Origin: Vreelandella sulfidaeris
GTDB lineage: Bacteria; Pseudomonadota; Gammaproteobacteria; Pseudomonadales; Halomonadaceae
Assembly: GCA_007182875.1 (NCBI GenBank)
Contig: AP019514.1
Span: 3,472,001-3,536,000 of the forward strand
DNA: 64,000 bases
Direction: 5' to 3'
Position 1 is the first letter of the stretch, and every line of letters begins with the position of its first letter. The position numbers and the translations under genes are program-made. Below are positions 20,606-30,934 of this stretch, piece after piece. The notes under the pieces were generated by a model. The model searched no databases and had not been told where the DNA came from. It saw nothing but the letters and a program-made list of their open reading frames with translations.

Positions 20606-22276
20606 AGAAAGCGCGACGACGGTAGGAGCGGTAGTCCGGCGACCAGGATGCTTTCTCAATCAACTCTCGCAGCGTCGTGCCACTGGTTTTCAGCGCCACG
20701 CCGTTCTGCTGCGCCTGTGCGGCCACCTCAAAAGCAATCGACTTGCTGATATCGCGAATACGCGACAGCGGCGGCAACAGTGCGCCTTTGCCCTCTTTAC
20801 CAGCGGCGCTTCACGGGCCAACGCCCGCGAGGCACTCATCAACATCTCATCGGTCACTCGATTAGCGCTGGCGGCTATCACCCCTAAGCCAATGCCTGGG
20901 AAGATATAGGCATTGTTACACTGAGCAATCGGATAAGTGCGGCCATTGAAGACAACCGGCGCGAAGGGGCTACCGGTCGCGACCAAGGCCTGGCCATCGG
21001 TCCAGCGAATGACATCTTCCGGCACAGCCTCTGCTTGGGAGGTAGGATTAGAGAGTGGCATGATGACCGGGTGTTCACAGCCAGCGTGCATCGTGCGCAC
21101 GACCTGCTCGGTGAAGATACCGCGCTGACCGCAAACACCAATCAATACCGTTGGCTTGATCTGGGCAATTGTCTCTTCCAGGCCTTGGCCATTCCACTCG
21201 GCCACCAGCGACGGGTCGTGGGCTAAACGGCGCTGGAAATCGCGCTGCCACTCTTGATCGCTGGTCATTAGGCCTTCTCGATCAACAACGAAAATGCGCG
21301 CACGCGCTTCGCTTTCGGTCAGCCCTTCGGCTTCCATAGCGACGACGACCTGCTCAGCAATACCACAGCCCGCGGAACCGCCACCGACAAATACCACACG
21401 TTGGTTGGCAATGGTCTCTTCGCGCGCCTGGCAGGCTGCCATCAACGTACCGACCACCACAGAAGCCGTGCCTTGTACATCGTCATTGAAACAGCATAGG
21501 TCATCGCGATAGCGCTCTAACAGCGGCACCGCATTGGCCTGGGCAAAGTCCTCAAACTGCAGCAGTACGTTAGGCCAACGACGTTTAACCGCGGCAATAA
21601 ACTCCGCCATAAAAGCGTCGTATTCTTCCTGCCCAACCCGCTCGTGGCGCCAGCCCATGTACATGGGGTCGTCCAACAGCGCTTTGTTATTGGTACCCAC
21701 ATCAATCATGATCGGCAATGTGGCGGGACTGATGCCGCCACAGGCGGTATACAGCGCTAGCTTTCCAATCGGGATTCCCATGCCCCCGATGCCCTGGTCA
21801 CCCAGGCCTAAAATCCGTTCACCATCGGTCACCACGATCACTTTGACGTTATCTTTCGTGGCGCTGCGCAGAATATCATCCATATATTCGCGGTCAGGGT
21901 AGCTAATAAACAGCCCCGGTGGTTACGATAAATATTGGAGAATTCCTGGCACGCCTGACCGACCGTGGGGTATAGATGATCGGTAACATCTCTTCAAGAT
22001 GCTGAGAGACCAAGCGGAAATAGAGCGTTTCGTTATCGTCTTGAATCGCGCGCAGATGGATATGTTTCTCAAGATCGCTATGGCACAGTTGATACTGCCG
22101 ATAGACCCGCTCCAACTGGTCCTCAATGGTTTCCACTTTTTGGGGTAGCAAACCAATCAGGTTAAACGCCAAGCGCTCCTGCTGAGTAAACGCGCTGCCT
22201 TTATTCAATAGCGGCATTTCGAGCAAAGAAGGACCGGCGTAAGGAAGGTATAGGGGCGTTTACTTTGGGTAGTCAT
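20604..22276 (-). CDS. maeA: NAD-dependent malic enzyme (SfcA/MaeA type)
   Basis: Oxidatively decarboxylates malate to pyruvate. The product follows E. coli MaeA closely: [13 protein letters not shown] near the start, [60 protein letters not shown], the Rossmann motif [14 protein letters not shown], and NPTSQAE. Start at 22276 (MTTQSKRP). Frame changes near 22255, 21958, 21918 and 20802 each fit one base missing from a homopolymer; corrected length is about 557 residues. The segment [10 protein letters not shown] lacks one residue relative to E. coli, which may be natural. It ends inside the acnA terminator. Confidence 0.92.
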
Positions 22277-22395
22277 AAGCACTCTCTTTTATGTCAATCA
22301 CTGCTGCAATGCAGCAACATCAGGCGTTTGCGGCGTTTGGTCGTAATGTAACATGCTCCTGCGACAAAGGTGGAAGAGACCGACGGTGAAGATAT

Positions 22396-22432
22396 AAAAA
22401 CGCCTCGGTTGAATAAGGCTCAAACCGAGGCG
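22396..22432 (-). terminator. Rho-independent terminator after the YeeE/YedE gene
   Basis: A 10-bp perfect stem (22401-22410 with 22423-22432) is followed on the minus strand by five T. It lies 20 bases past the stop of the sulfur-transport gene and before the maeA promoter region. Confidence 0.82.
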
Positions 22433-22453
22433 CTACTCTTCTACTTTAGAGCT

Positions 22454-23669
22454 TTATTTTAAAATTAGCTCGTTTTTGCAATTGGCTTTCGCCCTTCTAC
22501 GCCCCCAAAAGAAAGGCCTTAGCTTTACACCCAGCATATTGCCGGCGAACGCAGCGACCAACCATACCCAGCCGTGCAGGCTACCCGACGCAATGCCGCT
22601 GAAGTAGGCGCCGATATTGCAGCCATACGCCAAGCGCGCACCATAGCCCAACATGAGGCCGCCAATCACAGCTGCCAGAATGGACTTTAGCGGAATGTTA
22701 AAATTAGGGGCAAAACGACCAGCCAGGCTAGCCGCGGCAAGCGCACCGAGCATAATGCCAACATTCATTACGGTTGTGATATCGCTCCATACGCTGGCCT
22801 CAAGGGCCGCCGCATTACCCGGCGCTTGCCAATAGCCCCACTGGCTCACATCGCCGCCAACAAGCTCATAGCCCTTGGCGCCCCACAGTGCGAACGCTGA
22901 TGTAATCCCCATGGCCGGCCTGCCAATGCCAAGGTGACAAAGTTCAAAGCGCCAACGCCACGGCGCCAGCGACTAACGGCCAAGGTCCTGTCAACCAGCG
23001 CTCGTAACCGTGCTTATTGACGCTAGGCGCTTGCTCTAACTGCCCATGCCGACGCTTTTCCATCACCCATGTGAAAGCTGCAATAGCGGCAAACAGTACA
23101 AGGCTAATGGCTATCCCACCACTAGCGCCGGCAACGTTGACCAGCGAGACCGGCTGGAAGGCAGGTAAGCTCTGCCACCAAGCAAAATGTGCCGAGCCGA
23201 TTACTGAGCCGACAATAAAAATACCAGGGTGATCAACATCCGTGCGTTACCCCCGCCCGCCGTAAACAGCGTACCCGAAGCACAGCCACCGCCTAACTGC
23301 ATACCCAATCCGAATAAGAACGCCCCCACTAGCACCGAAATCCCAATAGGCGCAACAAAGCCCGACACCTCATTACCAAACAGAGTGCCAGCCCCGAGTG
23401 CAGGGAAAACAGCATCACGGCGATCGCCAGCATCACCATCTGTGCGCGCAGGCCGCGCCCTCGCCGCTCGGTAATAAAGACACGCCACGCCGAGGTAAAA
23501 CCAAATGCAGCGTGATAAAGCGCCATGCCAAACAGCCCACCAACAATCATCAATAGGCCTATATGAGCCTCAAAACTACCCCTATAAGCAGCGCACCCAG
23601 CACAATCGCCGCCGTGGCGATCAACGATACTCGATAACTCTGAGGCGCAGTAACCGCCGTAGTCGACAT
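22454..23669 (-). CDS. YeeE/YedE family transporter (TsuA-like, thiosulfate)
   Basis: Polytopic inner-membrane protein of the DUF395 family; characterised members take up thiosulfate through a line of conserved cysteines. The start MSTTAVTAPQSYR at 23669 has AAAGGTGA upstream. Many hydrophobic segments are visible, with the two conserved Cys-Gly regions QLGGGCASGTLFTAGGG and GARLAYGCNIGAYFSGI in inverted-repeat halves. At least four frameshifts (near 23580, 23400, 23216 and 22930) break it, all consistent with one-base homopolymer errors; corrected length is about 405 residues. No TusA-like partner is adjacent, so the substrate is inferred. Confidence 0.85.
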
Positions 23670-23690
23670 ACATTCACCTTTAGCAATGCT

Positions 23691-23720
23691 AAAAGCGCCT
23701 GTCACAAAACAGGCGCTTTT
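23691..23720 (-). terminator. Strong hairpin terminator after the AI-2E family gene
   Basis: A perfect 12-bp stem (23691-23702 with 23709-23720) with A-tract/T-tract arms and a 6-base loop would terminate in either direction. On the minus strand it separates the permease gene from the YeeE/YedE gene. Confidence 0.85.
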
Positions 23721-23810
23721 AGTCAGTATGGATAATGGTGACAAGCTTAACGCTGCCACTATAGAGCGTACAATTATTTGTGCTGCGTTATTGATAACGA
23801 TGACATCTAT

Positions 23811-24824
23811 CTACTGCGCGTCTTCCTCCCGGGTGACGTACAGCCGGTTCACCAATACGAACGCGACCACCGTTAGCGGTGCGGCCAATAACAAACCGGC
23901 TAAACCAAACAAAGTGCTTGCCGCAAATAACGAAAATAACAGCAACGCGGGGAAGGCTTACGGCACGCTGTTGTACCAGTGGCTGTAAAATATTGCCCTC
24001 TATTTGCTGAATAATGGTATACGCAATCAGCACAAACAGCGTGGTTTGAGGGCTCACCGTGAAGGCAAGCAGCAACGCTGGTATAGCGGCGATCAAGGGT
24101 CCCACCAGGGCACAAAATCCAATAGCCCAGCCACTAGCCCTGCCAAGCCAAGCGGGGCTGGCACGTTTAACAGCCACATAGCAATACCCACCAAGAGCCC
24201 GGTTACCGCCATGGCCACTAACTGCCCACCAAGCCAATAACGGAGTGCCCTACCGCTCTTATCCAGCGCTTCGCCCAAGCGTGGCCGGCTTTTAACCGGT
24301 GCGAGTAACAATAAACCACGGCGATACAGGTCCGGCTGTGCAGCAAAATAGACCATGCCCACAATTAGCGCGAAGAAGCTGACAAGACTGCCTCCCATCG
24401 AGACCACAAACATCCCGACCTGAGAAATACCGTCCCCCAATAAGCTACTTGCCCGATCAGCAGCATCACTCACCAAGGGCGCCAGCTGCGTCCCCTCAAG
24501 TTGCTCCTGTAGCTGTTCCCAGGCCTCAGGTAACAGCGTGGCTAGCGATTCCAGCTCAGCAGAGACCTGAGCACCAAATGCCCAACTAATTAACCCCAAC
24601 ATAAGCGTCAGCGTCAAAATCACCGTTAACAGCGCCAGCCACCGTGGTGTACCTAATTTTAAAGGGGCACCATGCACGTTTGCAATATACAGGCGCCTAC
24701 CACCGCGCCAAAAATCAAAAATCAGTAAGCCCACAAGCTTCCAAAGCATTAGCGCGACAACAGCCAGCGTTAATGCAATAAGAGCGCACTCTGTAAATGA
24801 CTGATGCCGATACCTGGATCGCAT
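23811..24824 (-). CDS. AI-2E family (PerM-like) membrane protein
   Basis: Polytopic membrane protein of the AI-2E/PerM family, members of which are proposed exporters or ion antiporters; no substrate can be read here. N-terminal hydrophobic segments (ALIALTLAVVALMLWKLVGL; LLTVILTLTLMLGLISWAFG) precede an amphipathic soluble stretch and the family core QLVAMAVTGLLVGIAMWLL, LLDFVPLVGPLIAAIPALL and IQQIEGNILQPLVQ. Frame changes near 24108 and 23955 (one C/G missing from runs) separate the parts; corrected length is about 337 residues with a charged C-terminus. Confidence 0.87.
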
Positions 24825-25143
24825 TCACTATTCCCTTTGTAGATGCGTTGACAGCGACAAGAAAACGTCAAAATAGAAGACATTCTTGCCTTGTGTGAAA
24901 ACTACTATAGGTCATTAGCCAACCTGATTTCTCTCAATTTACGGACGTGTCACTGTCTTATCGCAAGATGGGTGTTATTGCAGGTGCTAATGGTTCGATT
25001 AGGGCGCCGCATGATGGGGCAAGATGAAAAACTTTAGCCAGGCTTGTCCGGAGACTGAAATTCGAAAACCCTTGTTTCTTTACCTGATGCTCCCAACTAG
25101 TAACCGAACAAAAGAGGCGACCAGCATTTTTCCGACTGGGGCT
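24825..25143. other. Intergenic stretch, nothing recognised
   Basis: About 320 bases between the AI-2E family gene start and the end of the Crp/Fnr-type gene. I see no credible coding sequence, tRNA or strong hairpin; it must contain the promoter of the permease gene. Confidence 0.5.
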
Positions 25144-25893
25144 TTATGGGCTATTTCTTAGAAATTCAGTGAACATAGGAGGTAGGAGCTCATCGATATA
25201 GCTGTCATTAAACCCTACTAGACTCGCCAATGCCTCAGGGTCGGGTAGCTTCACCTGCTGTCGGTCTCGGATAACAAGCCCCTTATCACGCAGCATCGAG
25301 AAGGTCCGGCTCACGTGTACCGGGCTCATCCCCAGCGCGTCGCTAATCAACTGCTGAGTGAGTGGCATGAGGAAGGTATTGTTCTCCACTGCCCCAATCC
25401 GCTTGAGTCGCAGGTAGAATTCGTAGAGGAAGTGTGCCAGTTGCTCGTGGGCGGCATATTGACCGAGATAGATTAGCCGCTCGGAGAGTATCGCCTGCTG
25501 GCGAATCGCGGTGGCCATGATGCCGACGGCCAAGTTTGAACGCCCAAAGAGTTCAAAAGCTGCTGATAGGAGAACGGATAGACCACACCTTTACTAATCA
25601 TCGCCGCACTTGATAGTCGGCGGGCAAAGCCAAAATCGCGCATGCCGATGATATCGCCTGGAAGGTAGAACTTGAGGTTCTGCTTAGAACCATTTTTCAA
25701 GCTGCGATAGGAGTATGCCCAGCCCTCTTTGACCACGCAGAAAGATCCGCATCCGCACGCTCCTGCCATAGCACCTCGTTGGCTGACATGCGCCGGGGCT
25801 GAGCTCGAGGCCCAGCAAAAGCGCCTTGTCTTCAGGAGACAGCGCACCTTGAATGCTAAGGCCCCGCATCACTACTGTATCGAGGAGAGCCAC
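25144..25893 (-). CDS. Crp/Fnr family transcriptional regulator
   Basis: Cyclic-nucleotide-fold sensor domain with a C-terminal winged helix. The N-terminal half, across three frameshifts, reads GLELSPGACQP, VVKEGWAYSYRSLKNGSK and FYLPGDIIGM; the C-terminal half has QLISDALGMSPVHVSRTF as the recognition helix region. A GTG start at 25893 has AAGAGG upstream. Shifts near 25783, 25745 and 25555 are one-base homopolymer losses; corrected length is about 250 residues. No N-terminal FNR-type cysteine set is visible, so it is not an oxygen-sensing FNR. Its target is unknown; it sits next to the T6SS effector array but on the housekeeping side. Confidence 0.85.
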
Positions 25894-25994
25894 TCTGTTA
25901 CCTCTTGGGCGAATGATTTCTTTACACCATTCTAAAACACATGCTTACATCCATAACTTATAATATGTTATGGATAGTGTTTATTATCATACGG

Positions 25995-26189
25995 TTACAA
26001 GAATGCGTACTGAGCACCAACAGGAAGAACAATTTTGAGCTGTACTTGGAGCGGCTCATCCGCGCTATAAGAGACAGACTCTGGAAGCTGTTGGGGCACT
26101 TCCGATGGCGGCGACATGTGAACGCTATCAGAGTGTGCCCAGGCACCTGCCGCCAAGCGCTCTGAGATAGTGATGGTTTCGATCGGCAC
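25995..26189 (-). pseudogene. Remnant of the VasX-like effector tail
   Basis: A 64-codon open frame whose first 48 residues (ETITISERLAAGAWAHSDSV, PQQLPESVSYSADEPL) match the C-terminal domain of the effector at 31.7-35.0 kb, then drift into unrelated residues. It follows the immunity gene at 26275-27023 just as another tail follows the first immunity gene. It lacks both the upstream membrane domain and the normal end. Best read as the oldest, decayed copy in the tail/immunity array. Confidence 0.7.
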
Positions 26190-26274
26190 CTAGAGAGTAG
26201 TGAGACCTAGCCCTACAGTCACTGAATTCAGCTCTCACAACCGTGGGTAGTGTGAGTAACTGCGTATTCATATC

Positions 26275-27023
26275 TTATTCCGGCAGAGTCGCAAAATGCG
26301 AATGAACGACAAGCTTCCCTTCTCGATAGGGTGTATTCGGCAGGCGTGTCTTAAATATATCCAGACACTTCTCAAAGTCTTTTTACAACAATAAACTTTG
26401 CTATAAACAGAGTAGCTAGAATCATCTTCGTTATACCAGGTAAAACGCAGCCCAATCAGACAGCGCTTTCTCCAAACAGCAATATCTTCTGCATTGGGCC
26501 AGTCTATCTCATAGTATTCTTCATTTCTCACCATCGTCTGGTAGTCTTTAGAATTACCCATAAGCGCCGCCATCGCACCTATTCCGATGGGGCCAATCGC
26601 AGCGATAATGAAGTCAGGGTTAATAAACACCAACAACAACACCCCAATACCGGAGATAATGGCTGTCCATTTCATCACCGGTTTAACCGAGTCGATCTGC
26701 GGCTTCCAGGAAAACACCTCGATGCTCTTATCAGTTAAGCGATAAACAACAATGGTCGTTTGATGAGTTATACTCATCCCGACTAAAAGCAAAAATAAAA
26801 ACATACTCACCCCTAATAATAGAGAAGAAATAAAATGCTCGTTAAAATAATAAACAGCAAGCGCACCTGCAAGAGCAATGCATAAAATCATAACGAACAT
26901 TATATTGGCTATAAACGTATTATAATCTCGTGTTCGAATCTGCCACGTCATAATCGCTGGCTCATCAATATGCTTCCAAGGCATTTCTGCTACATAGTCC
27001 CGCTTAGGTTGAATAAACCACAT
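26275..27023 (-). CDS. Membrane immunity protein homologue, copy 3
   Basis: About 250 residues once one missing A near 26385 is restored. It starts MWFIQPKRDYVAEMPWKHID and contains four hydrophobic segments in two pairs (about residues 38-60, 66-86, 117-135 and 137-155) separated by a short hydrophilic loop (TDKSIEVFSWKPQ). The C-terminal soluble part holds YYEIDWPNAEDIAVWRKR. It lies 20 bases after effector-tail copy 3. Position behind a VasX-like tail, membrane topology and repeated linkage make immunity against a pore-forming T6SS toxin the best inference. I do not recognise a named family. Confidence 0.72.
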
Positions 27024-27043
27024 GATGAATACTCTCTTTTAAA

Positions 27044-28735
27044 TCAGGCCTTGGGTAGCGTCAGTGATAAGGACTCTGAGCTGTCTGCGTATTGGTAACG
27101 CTTATCGGTCTCTACAACACCGTTCCCCTGGCTAGGTTCTTTTTGTAGAAGGAAAACGCAACGCGCCCTGGCTATCGCTGTAGATCGCTTCGTCATATAC
27201 AACCTCCACCAGAAACGCCTGCCCTTCGGGTAGTTGTTCCACCGATAACCAGGCCTGCCATACTCGTAACGGGTCATCCGCGCTATAAGAAACAGACTCA
27301 GGTAGCTGCTGGGGTACTTCCGATGACGGCGACGTTTGAACGCTATCCGAGGGAGCCCAAGCCCCTGCCGCCAAGCGCTCCGAGATAGTGATGGTTTCGC
27401 CTGCCAGGCTGGCAGGCAGGGCCAATTGCACCCAGTAGCCTTGTATGATGGGCACACGCCTACCTGGCGAGTAGGGCGACATGGTACGAGAGGTATCAAA
27501 CTCCGCGCCCAGGGTTGTAACGGGCGTTAGCTTGAGGGAAGGTTCAAGCAGCGCTTCATTCAAGGCACGTAACTCGGCGTTATTGCCCGTGTCACTTCTC
27601 GACCACTTATTGCCTTTCCCCATGTGCTTTGATAAAGCCATAAGCGCACCCTCTCGACGGTAGTTTTCTGCTAACACCGAGAACAGCAGATAGCCAGCGC
27701 TGAGTACCAGCATCGCCCAACCTGCCCAGGGTGCCATTATCCAGCCAAACGCAAACCAGCGGCTCAATGAAGCGCCAACCAATTGCGCACCACTAACACC
27801 TGTCATACCTACCGTCATGAAAACTTTGCTGTTAGGGCTTGTTGCTCTTCTATATTTGTTGAGTCATTGCGCTGCTGCCATATCTGCCACGACTCCACTC
27901 CGCCCCAATCGCCGCAAAAGCGGCTAAACCGGCAACTCGACTAGCTAGTTTGGCAGCAATCCTAGAAATGCTAGATTGTCCTGCGACTTTCCATGCGGAT
28001 ATATCCGCACCCGTAACATTGGTCATTGACCCACGCAATGGAGCCAAGTTTTAGCATGCCGCTGCCAATAGGGCATTACCCAAAGCGACATCACTGCAGC
28101 GGTGGCGTAACTGCCCTGACTGGCAAGGGTGGTCATCTCCTCCCGGTCAACACCATCCTTCTGGGCACTGAGCATAGTATTGGTCACATTCACTAGATTG
28201 ACGGCGGCAATCAGTAGCGGTAGACCACCGATGCCCCGGGCATTTATCCAGCGCTCCATACGCTGGCGTGCCGCTGCCACATTCGCCGCCGTGCGGCTGC
28301 TGTTGCCGATGCTGTCGCGTAATTCACCAAACCCAAGGTCGGCCAGTACGGCGGCATTGGCTTGAGTGCCACCCCAACGGTAAAGCGTTTCGGTTCGTTT
28401 AACGCCAGCGAGCGTTGCTCCTGCTCAAGCTGGGTAATATCGCGATGGATACTGGCACGCCCCGGGCGACATAGGCATGCTCAACCTGCGAGTGAGTCGC
28501 GAGATTGATTGCGACAAGCGCTGCATGTCTCGCCGCCAGCGGCGGTGTTGTGCACGTGCTGCATCATGACGCTCCAAATAAAGGCCATCGTTGTCAAGGT
28601 GAACAAACGCCACCACCATGGTAATGGAGAGGTTTCTTGCTAGCTGCTGCGCTGCAATTTGAGAGCCTGCCCCTGCGGCCGGGAGGTTCCACCAGCAGTA
28701 GCTGCCTCTGCGCGAAGAGCGTGAATTTTACTCAT
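27044..28735 (-). pseudogene. 5'-truncated VasX-like effector tail, copy 3
   Basis: Begins with its own ATG (MSKIHALRAEA...) but lacks the N-terminal half of the effector at 31.7-35.0 kb. From about 28690 downward it is nearly identical to that gene: VVAFVHLDNDGLYLERHDAA, a hydrophobic region (ARGIGGLPLLIAAVNLVNV; ASQGSYATAAVMSLWVMPYW; WIMAPWAGWAMLVLSAGYLL), then the C-terminal domain ending SLSLTLPKA. Several frame changes interrupt it. One, near 28467, is a two-base difference from copy 1 and could be real. It may be a displaced pore-forming toxin module (orphan tip) kept with its immunity gene, or a decaying duplicate. Confidence 0.65.
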
Positions 28736-28819
28736 TCATTTATCACTCTTGATCAAAACGCTAAAACTGTGGATCCCACAGCTTCAACCAGATAGGCTTT
28801 TCAAAACACATTAAAGACT

Positions 28820-29212
28820 TCAAAAGAACCATTCTTTTATATATAAAAACGTCCCTCCTGCCAGTATAAATAACGCACAAGGAATATAAGTACAGAGTGG
28901 AAATGCCACAATAAATTTTATCTTACCAGGTATCTTATCCACTTCAACCGTATCAAAAGCGTGAGGAAACTTGTTTCTAACAAACTTTGAATTTCGAAAA
29001 ATAAAACCCATAGCTTGCTGCCCTACCCATTTCCCAAGGCCATAAGCCATTAATTCCTCTGTGTGGAAAGTCGGGGCTATCGAAATACTGATCTAATTTT
29101 TCCATATAAAAATCAACATCACACCCCATATTATAAGCGTCAAGCAAGCAATAACTATTGCTAGTGCTGAAAAGCAAAAAAGAAACTCTGCATCAATCGT
29201 TTCAATTACCAT
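28820..29212 (-). CDS. Small two-helix membrane protein, probable immunity to the glycine-zipper tip
   Basis: The ATG at 29212 overlaps the end of the upstream toxin-like frame by 11 bases, typical of toxin-immunity pairs. Corrected for losses near 29095 and 29060, the protein is about 130 residues: a first membrane segment (SALAIVIACLTLIIWGVMLI), a soluble middle (LDQYFDSPDFP, GLGKWVGQQAMGFIFRN), and a second membrane segment near the C-terminus (FIVAFPLCTYIPCALFILAG). It is unrelated to the other immunity copies. Function is inferred from overlap and context only; no named family recognised. Confidence 0.6.
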
Positions 29213-29480
29213 ATATAAGCTGCCCTCCCCACTCACCTACACCTTCTCCAACATTTCCTCCGATCTCGCCGCCTACATAACCAGCGCCGCCAACCACAGC
29301 TAGGCCGCACAATAAAGCGCCAACGCCAGCAGTAGAGGCACCCAGCGCCACGCAAATCCCGCCAGCTAAATAACCCGCAGCACCACCTGCCACTGCACCA
29401 CCTGCACCCCCACCAAAGCTTGCTCCCTCTAATTCGAGCCCTTTGGCACTCTTCTTCACGCCCAGAGGTACATGCTTCAA
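29202..29480 (-). CDS. Glycine-zipper toxin-tip-like fragment
   Basis: About 92 residues from a TTG; an in-frame stop lies only about nine codons further upstream and there is no good start, so this looks like a tip without its delivery domain. The body is a repeated small-residue pattern: SFGGGAGGAVAGGAAGYLAG, GASTAGVGALLCGLAVVGGA and EIGGNVGEGVGEWGG. Glycine-zipper repeats of this kind occur in pore-forming toxins such as the T6SS effector Tse4. Its stop codon overlaps the next small membrane gene. Composition is clearly unlike the neighbouring VasX-like tails. A non-functional glycine-rich relic is the alternative. Confidence 0.5.
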   Translation of the reverse strand: MKHVPLGVKKSAKGLELEGASFGGGAGGAVAGGAAGYLAGGICVALGASTAGVGALLCGLAVVGGAGYVGGEIGGNVGEGVGEWGGQLIYGN

Positions 29481-29542
29481 CTGTATTTGAATATGTGTGA
29501 TAGTCTATGCACCTTTTATTGGTCTAATTAACATCAACAGAA

Positions 29543-30273
29543 TCAAACATGATAAACGTCAAACTTCCCTTCAATTACCGGGGTGTCAGGAAGGTTTTTA
29601 AGATAGCTCAACACATCATCATATTTTGCTTTAGGAATAAAAATTGCTTTAACAAAATTCTTCATTTCCTTTCCCGTTTCTGGGTGATCCCAGAACAAGT
29701 TCAAGCCAATAATACTTCTCTTTGAATAAGCATAGATATTCTGTGCATCCCGCCAGGCAACATCATCTTCCATCTGATTACGGGCCATCGACTGGTAATC
29801 TTTAGAGTTACCCATCAACGCCGCCATAATGCCAATCCCAACAGGGCCAATCGCAGCAATAATGAAGTCGGGATTCACAAACACTAAAACAACACCCCAA
29901 TACCTGAGATGATAGCTGTCCATTTCATCACCGGCTTAACCGAGTCTACCTGAGGCTTCCAGGAAAACACTTCGATGCGTTTATCGGTTAGCCGATACAC
30001 AATAATGGTCGTTTGGTGGGTCATACTCATCCCAATCAACAATAGAAACATGAACATTCCACCCCTAATAATAGAGATGACATAAAATGCTCATTAAAAA
30101 TACATAGCAAGCGCACCTGCAATAGCAATGCATACAATAATTAAGAACATTATATTGGCAATAAACGTATTGTAATCTCGTGTGCGGATCTGCCACGTCA
30201 TAATCACTGGCTCATCGGTATGCTTCCAAGGCATTTCTGCTACATAGTCCCGCTTGGGTTGAATAAACCACAT
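29543..30273 (-). CDS. Membrane immunity protein homologue, copy 2, divergent C-terminus
   Basis: The N-terminal two thirds match copies 1 and 3 (start MWFIQPKRDYVAEMPWKHTD; TDKRIEVFSWKPQVDSVKPV; VNPDFIIAAIGPVGIGIMAA). After ALMGNSKDYQSMARNQ the sequence diverges: NIYAYSKRSIIGLNLFWDHP, then KNLPDTPVIEGKFDVYHV at the end, where copies 1 and 3 share a different, longer tail. Frame changes near 30093, 30059 and 29885 are homopolymer-type. About 243 residues corrected. The mosaic C-terminus suggests changed toxin specificity or recombination with a cousin gene. Preceded by a short effector tail (30295-30925). Confidence 0.68.
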
Positions 30274-30294
30274 GATGAATACTCTCTTTTTAAA

Positions 30295-30925
30295 TCAGGC
30301 AGTGGGTAACGTCAGTGAAAAGGACTCTGAGCTGTCTGCGTATTGGTAGCGCTTATCGGTCCATCCCCCTGGCTGGGCTTTTTTGTAGAAGGGAAAACGC
30401 AACGCACCCTGGCTATCGCTGTAGATCGCTTGGTCATATACAACCTCCACCAGAAACGCCTGTCCTTCGGGTAGTTGTTCCACCGATAACCAGGCCTGCC
30501 ATACTCGTAACGGGTCATCCGCGCTATAAGAAACAGACTCAGGTAGCTGCTGGGGTACTTCCGATGACGGTGACGTTTGAACGCTATCCGAAGGAGCCCA
30601 ACCACCTGACGCCAAGCGCTCTGAGACAGTGATGGTTTCCCCCTGACAGGCTGGCGGGCAGGGCCAACTGCACCCAGTAGCCTTGGATGATGGGTACACG
30701 CCTACCTAGGGAGTAGGGTGACATGGTACGAGAGGAATCGAACTCCGCTCCCAGGGTTGTCACGGGCGTTAGCTTGAGGGAAGGTTCAAGCAGCGCTTCA
30801 TTCAAAGCACGTAACTCGGCGTTATTGTCCGTGTCACTCCCCGACCACTTATTGCCTTTCCCCGTGTGCTTTGGTAAAGCCAGAGGCATACGTCGCTGTG
30901 AGAGCATTCTATAAAACTCAGACAA
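30295..30925 (-). pseudogene. Short VasX-like effector tail, copy 2
   Basis: Begins only 9 bases after the stop of immunity copy 1 and contains just the C-terminal domain of the effector (ALNEALLEPSLKLTPVTTLG, GYWVQLALPASLSG, SADDPLRVWQAWLSVEQLPE, ending SFSLTLPTA). The whole membrane-helix region is absent. A frameshift near 30643 (one G extra) splits it. The entry point (SEFYRMLSQRRMPLALPKHT) differs from copies 1 and 3 up to GKGNKWSG, which marks the recombination joint. Without helices it is unlikely to be a pore-forming toxin itself; it may be a recombination donor or a relic. Confidence 0.68.
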
Positions 30926-30934
30926 GCAACTAGT

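Noticed and set aside
24825..25143. Possible tRNA or small RNA in the gap before the Crp/Fnr gene
   Set aside because: No cloverleaf-forming sequence, CCA end or terminator hairpin could be found by eye.
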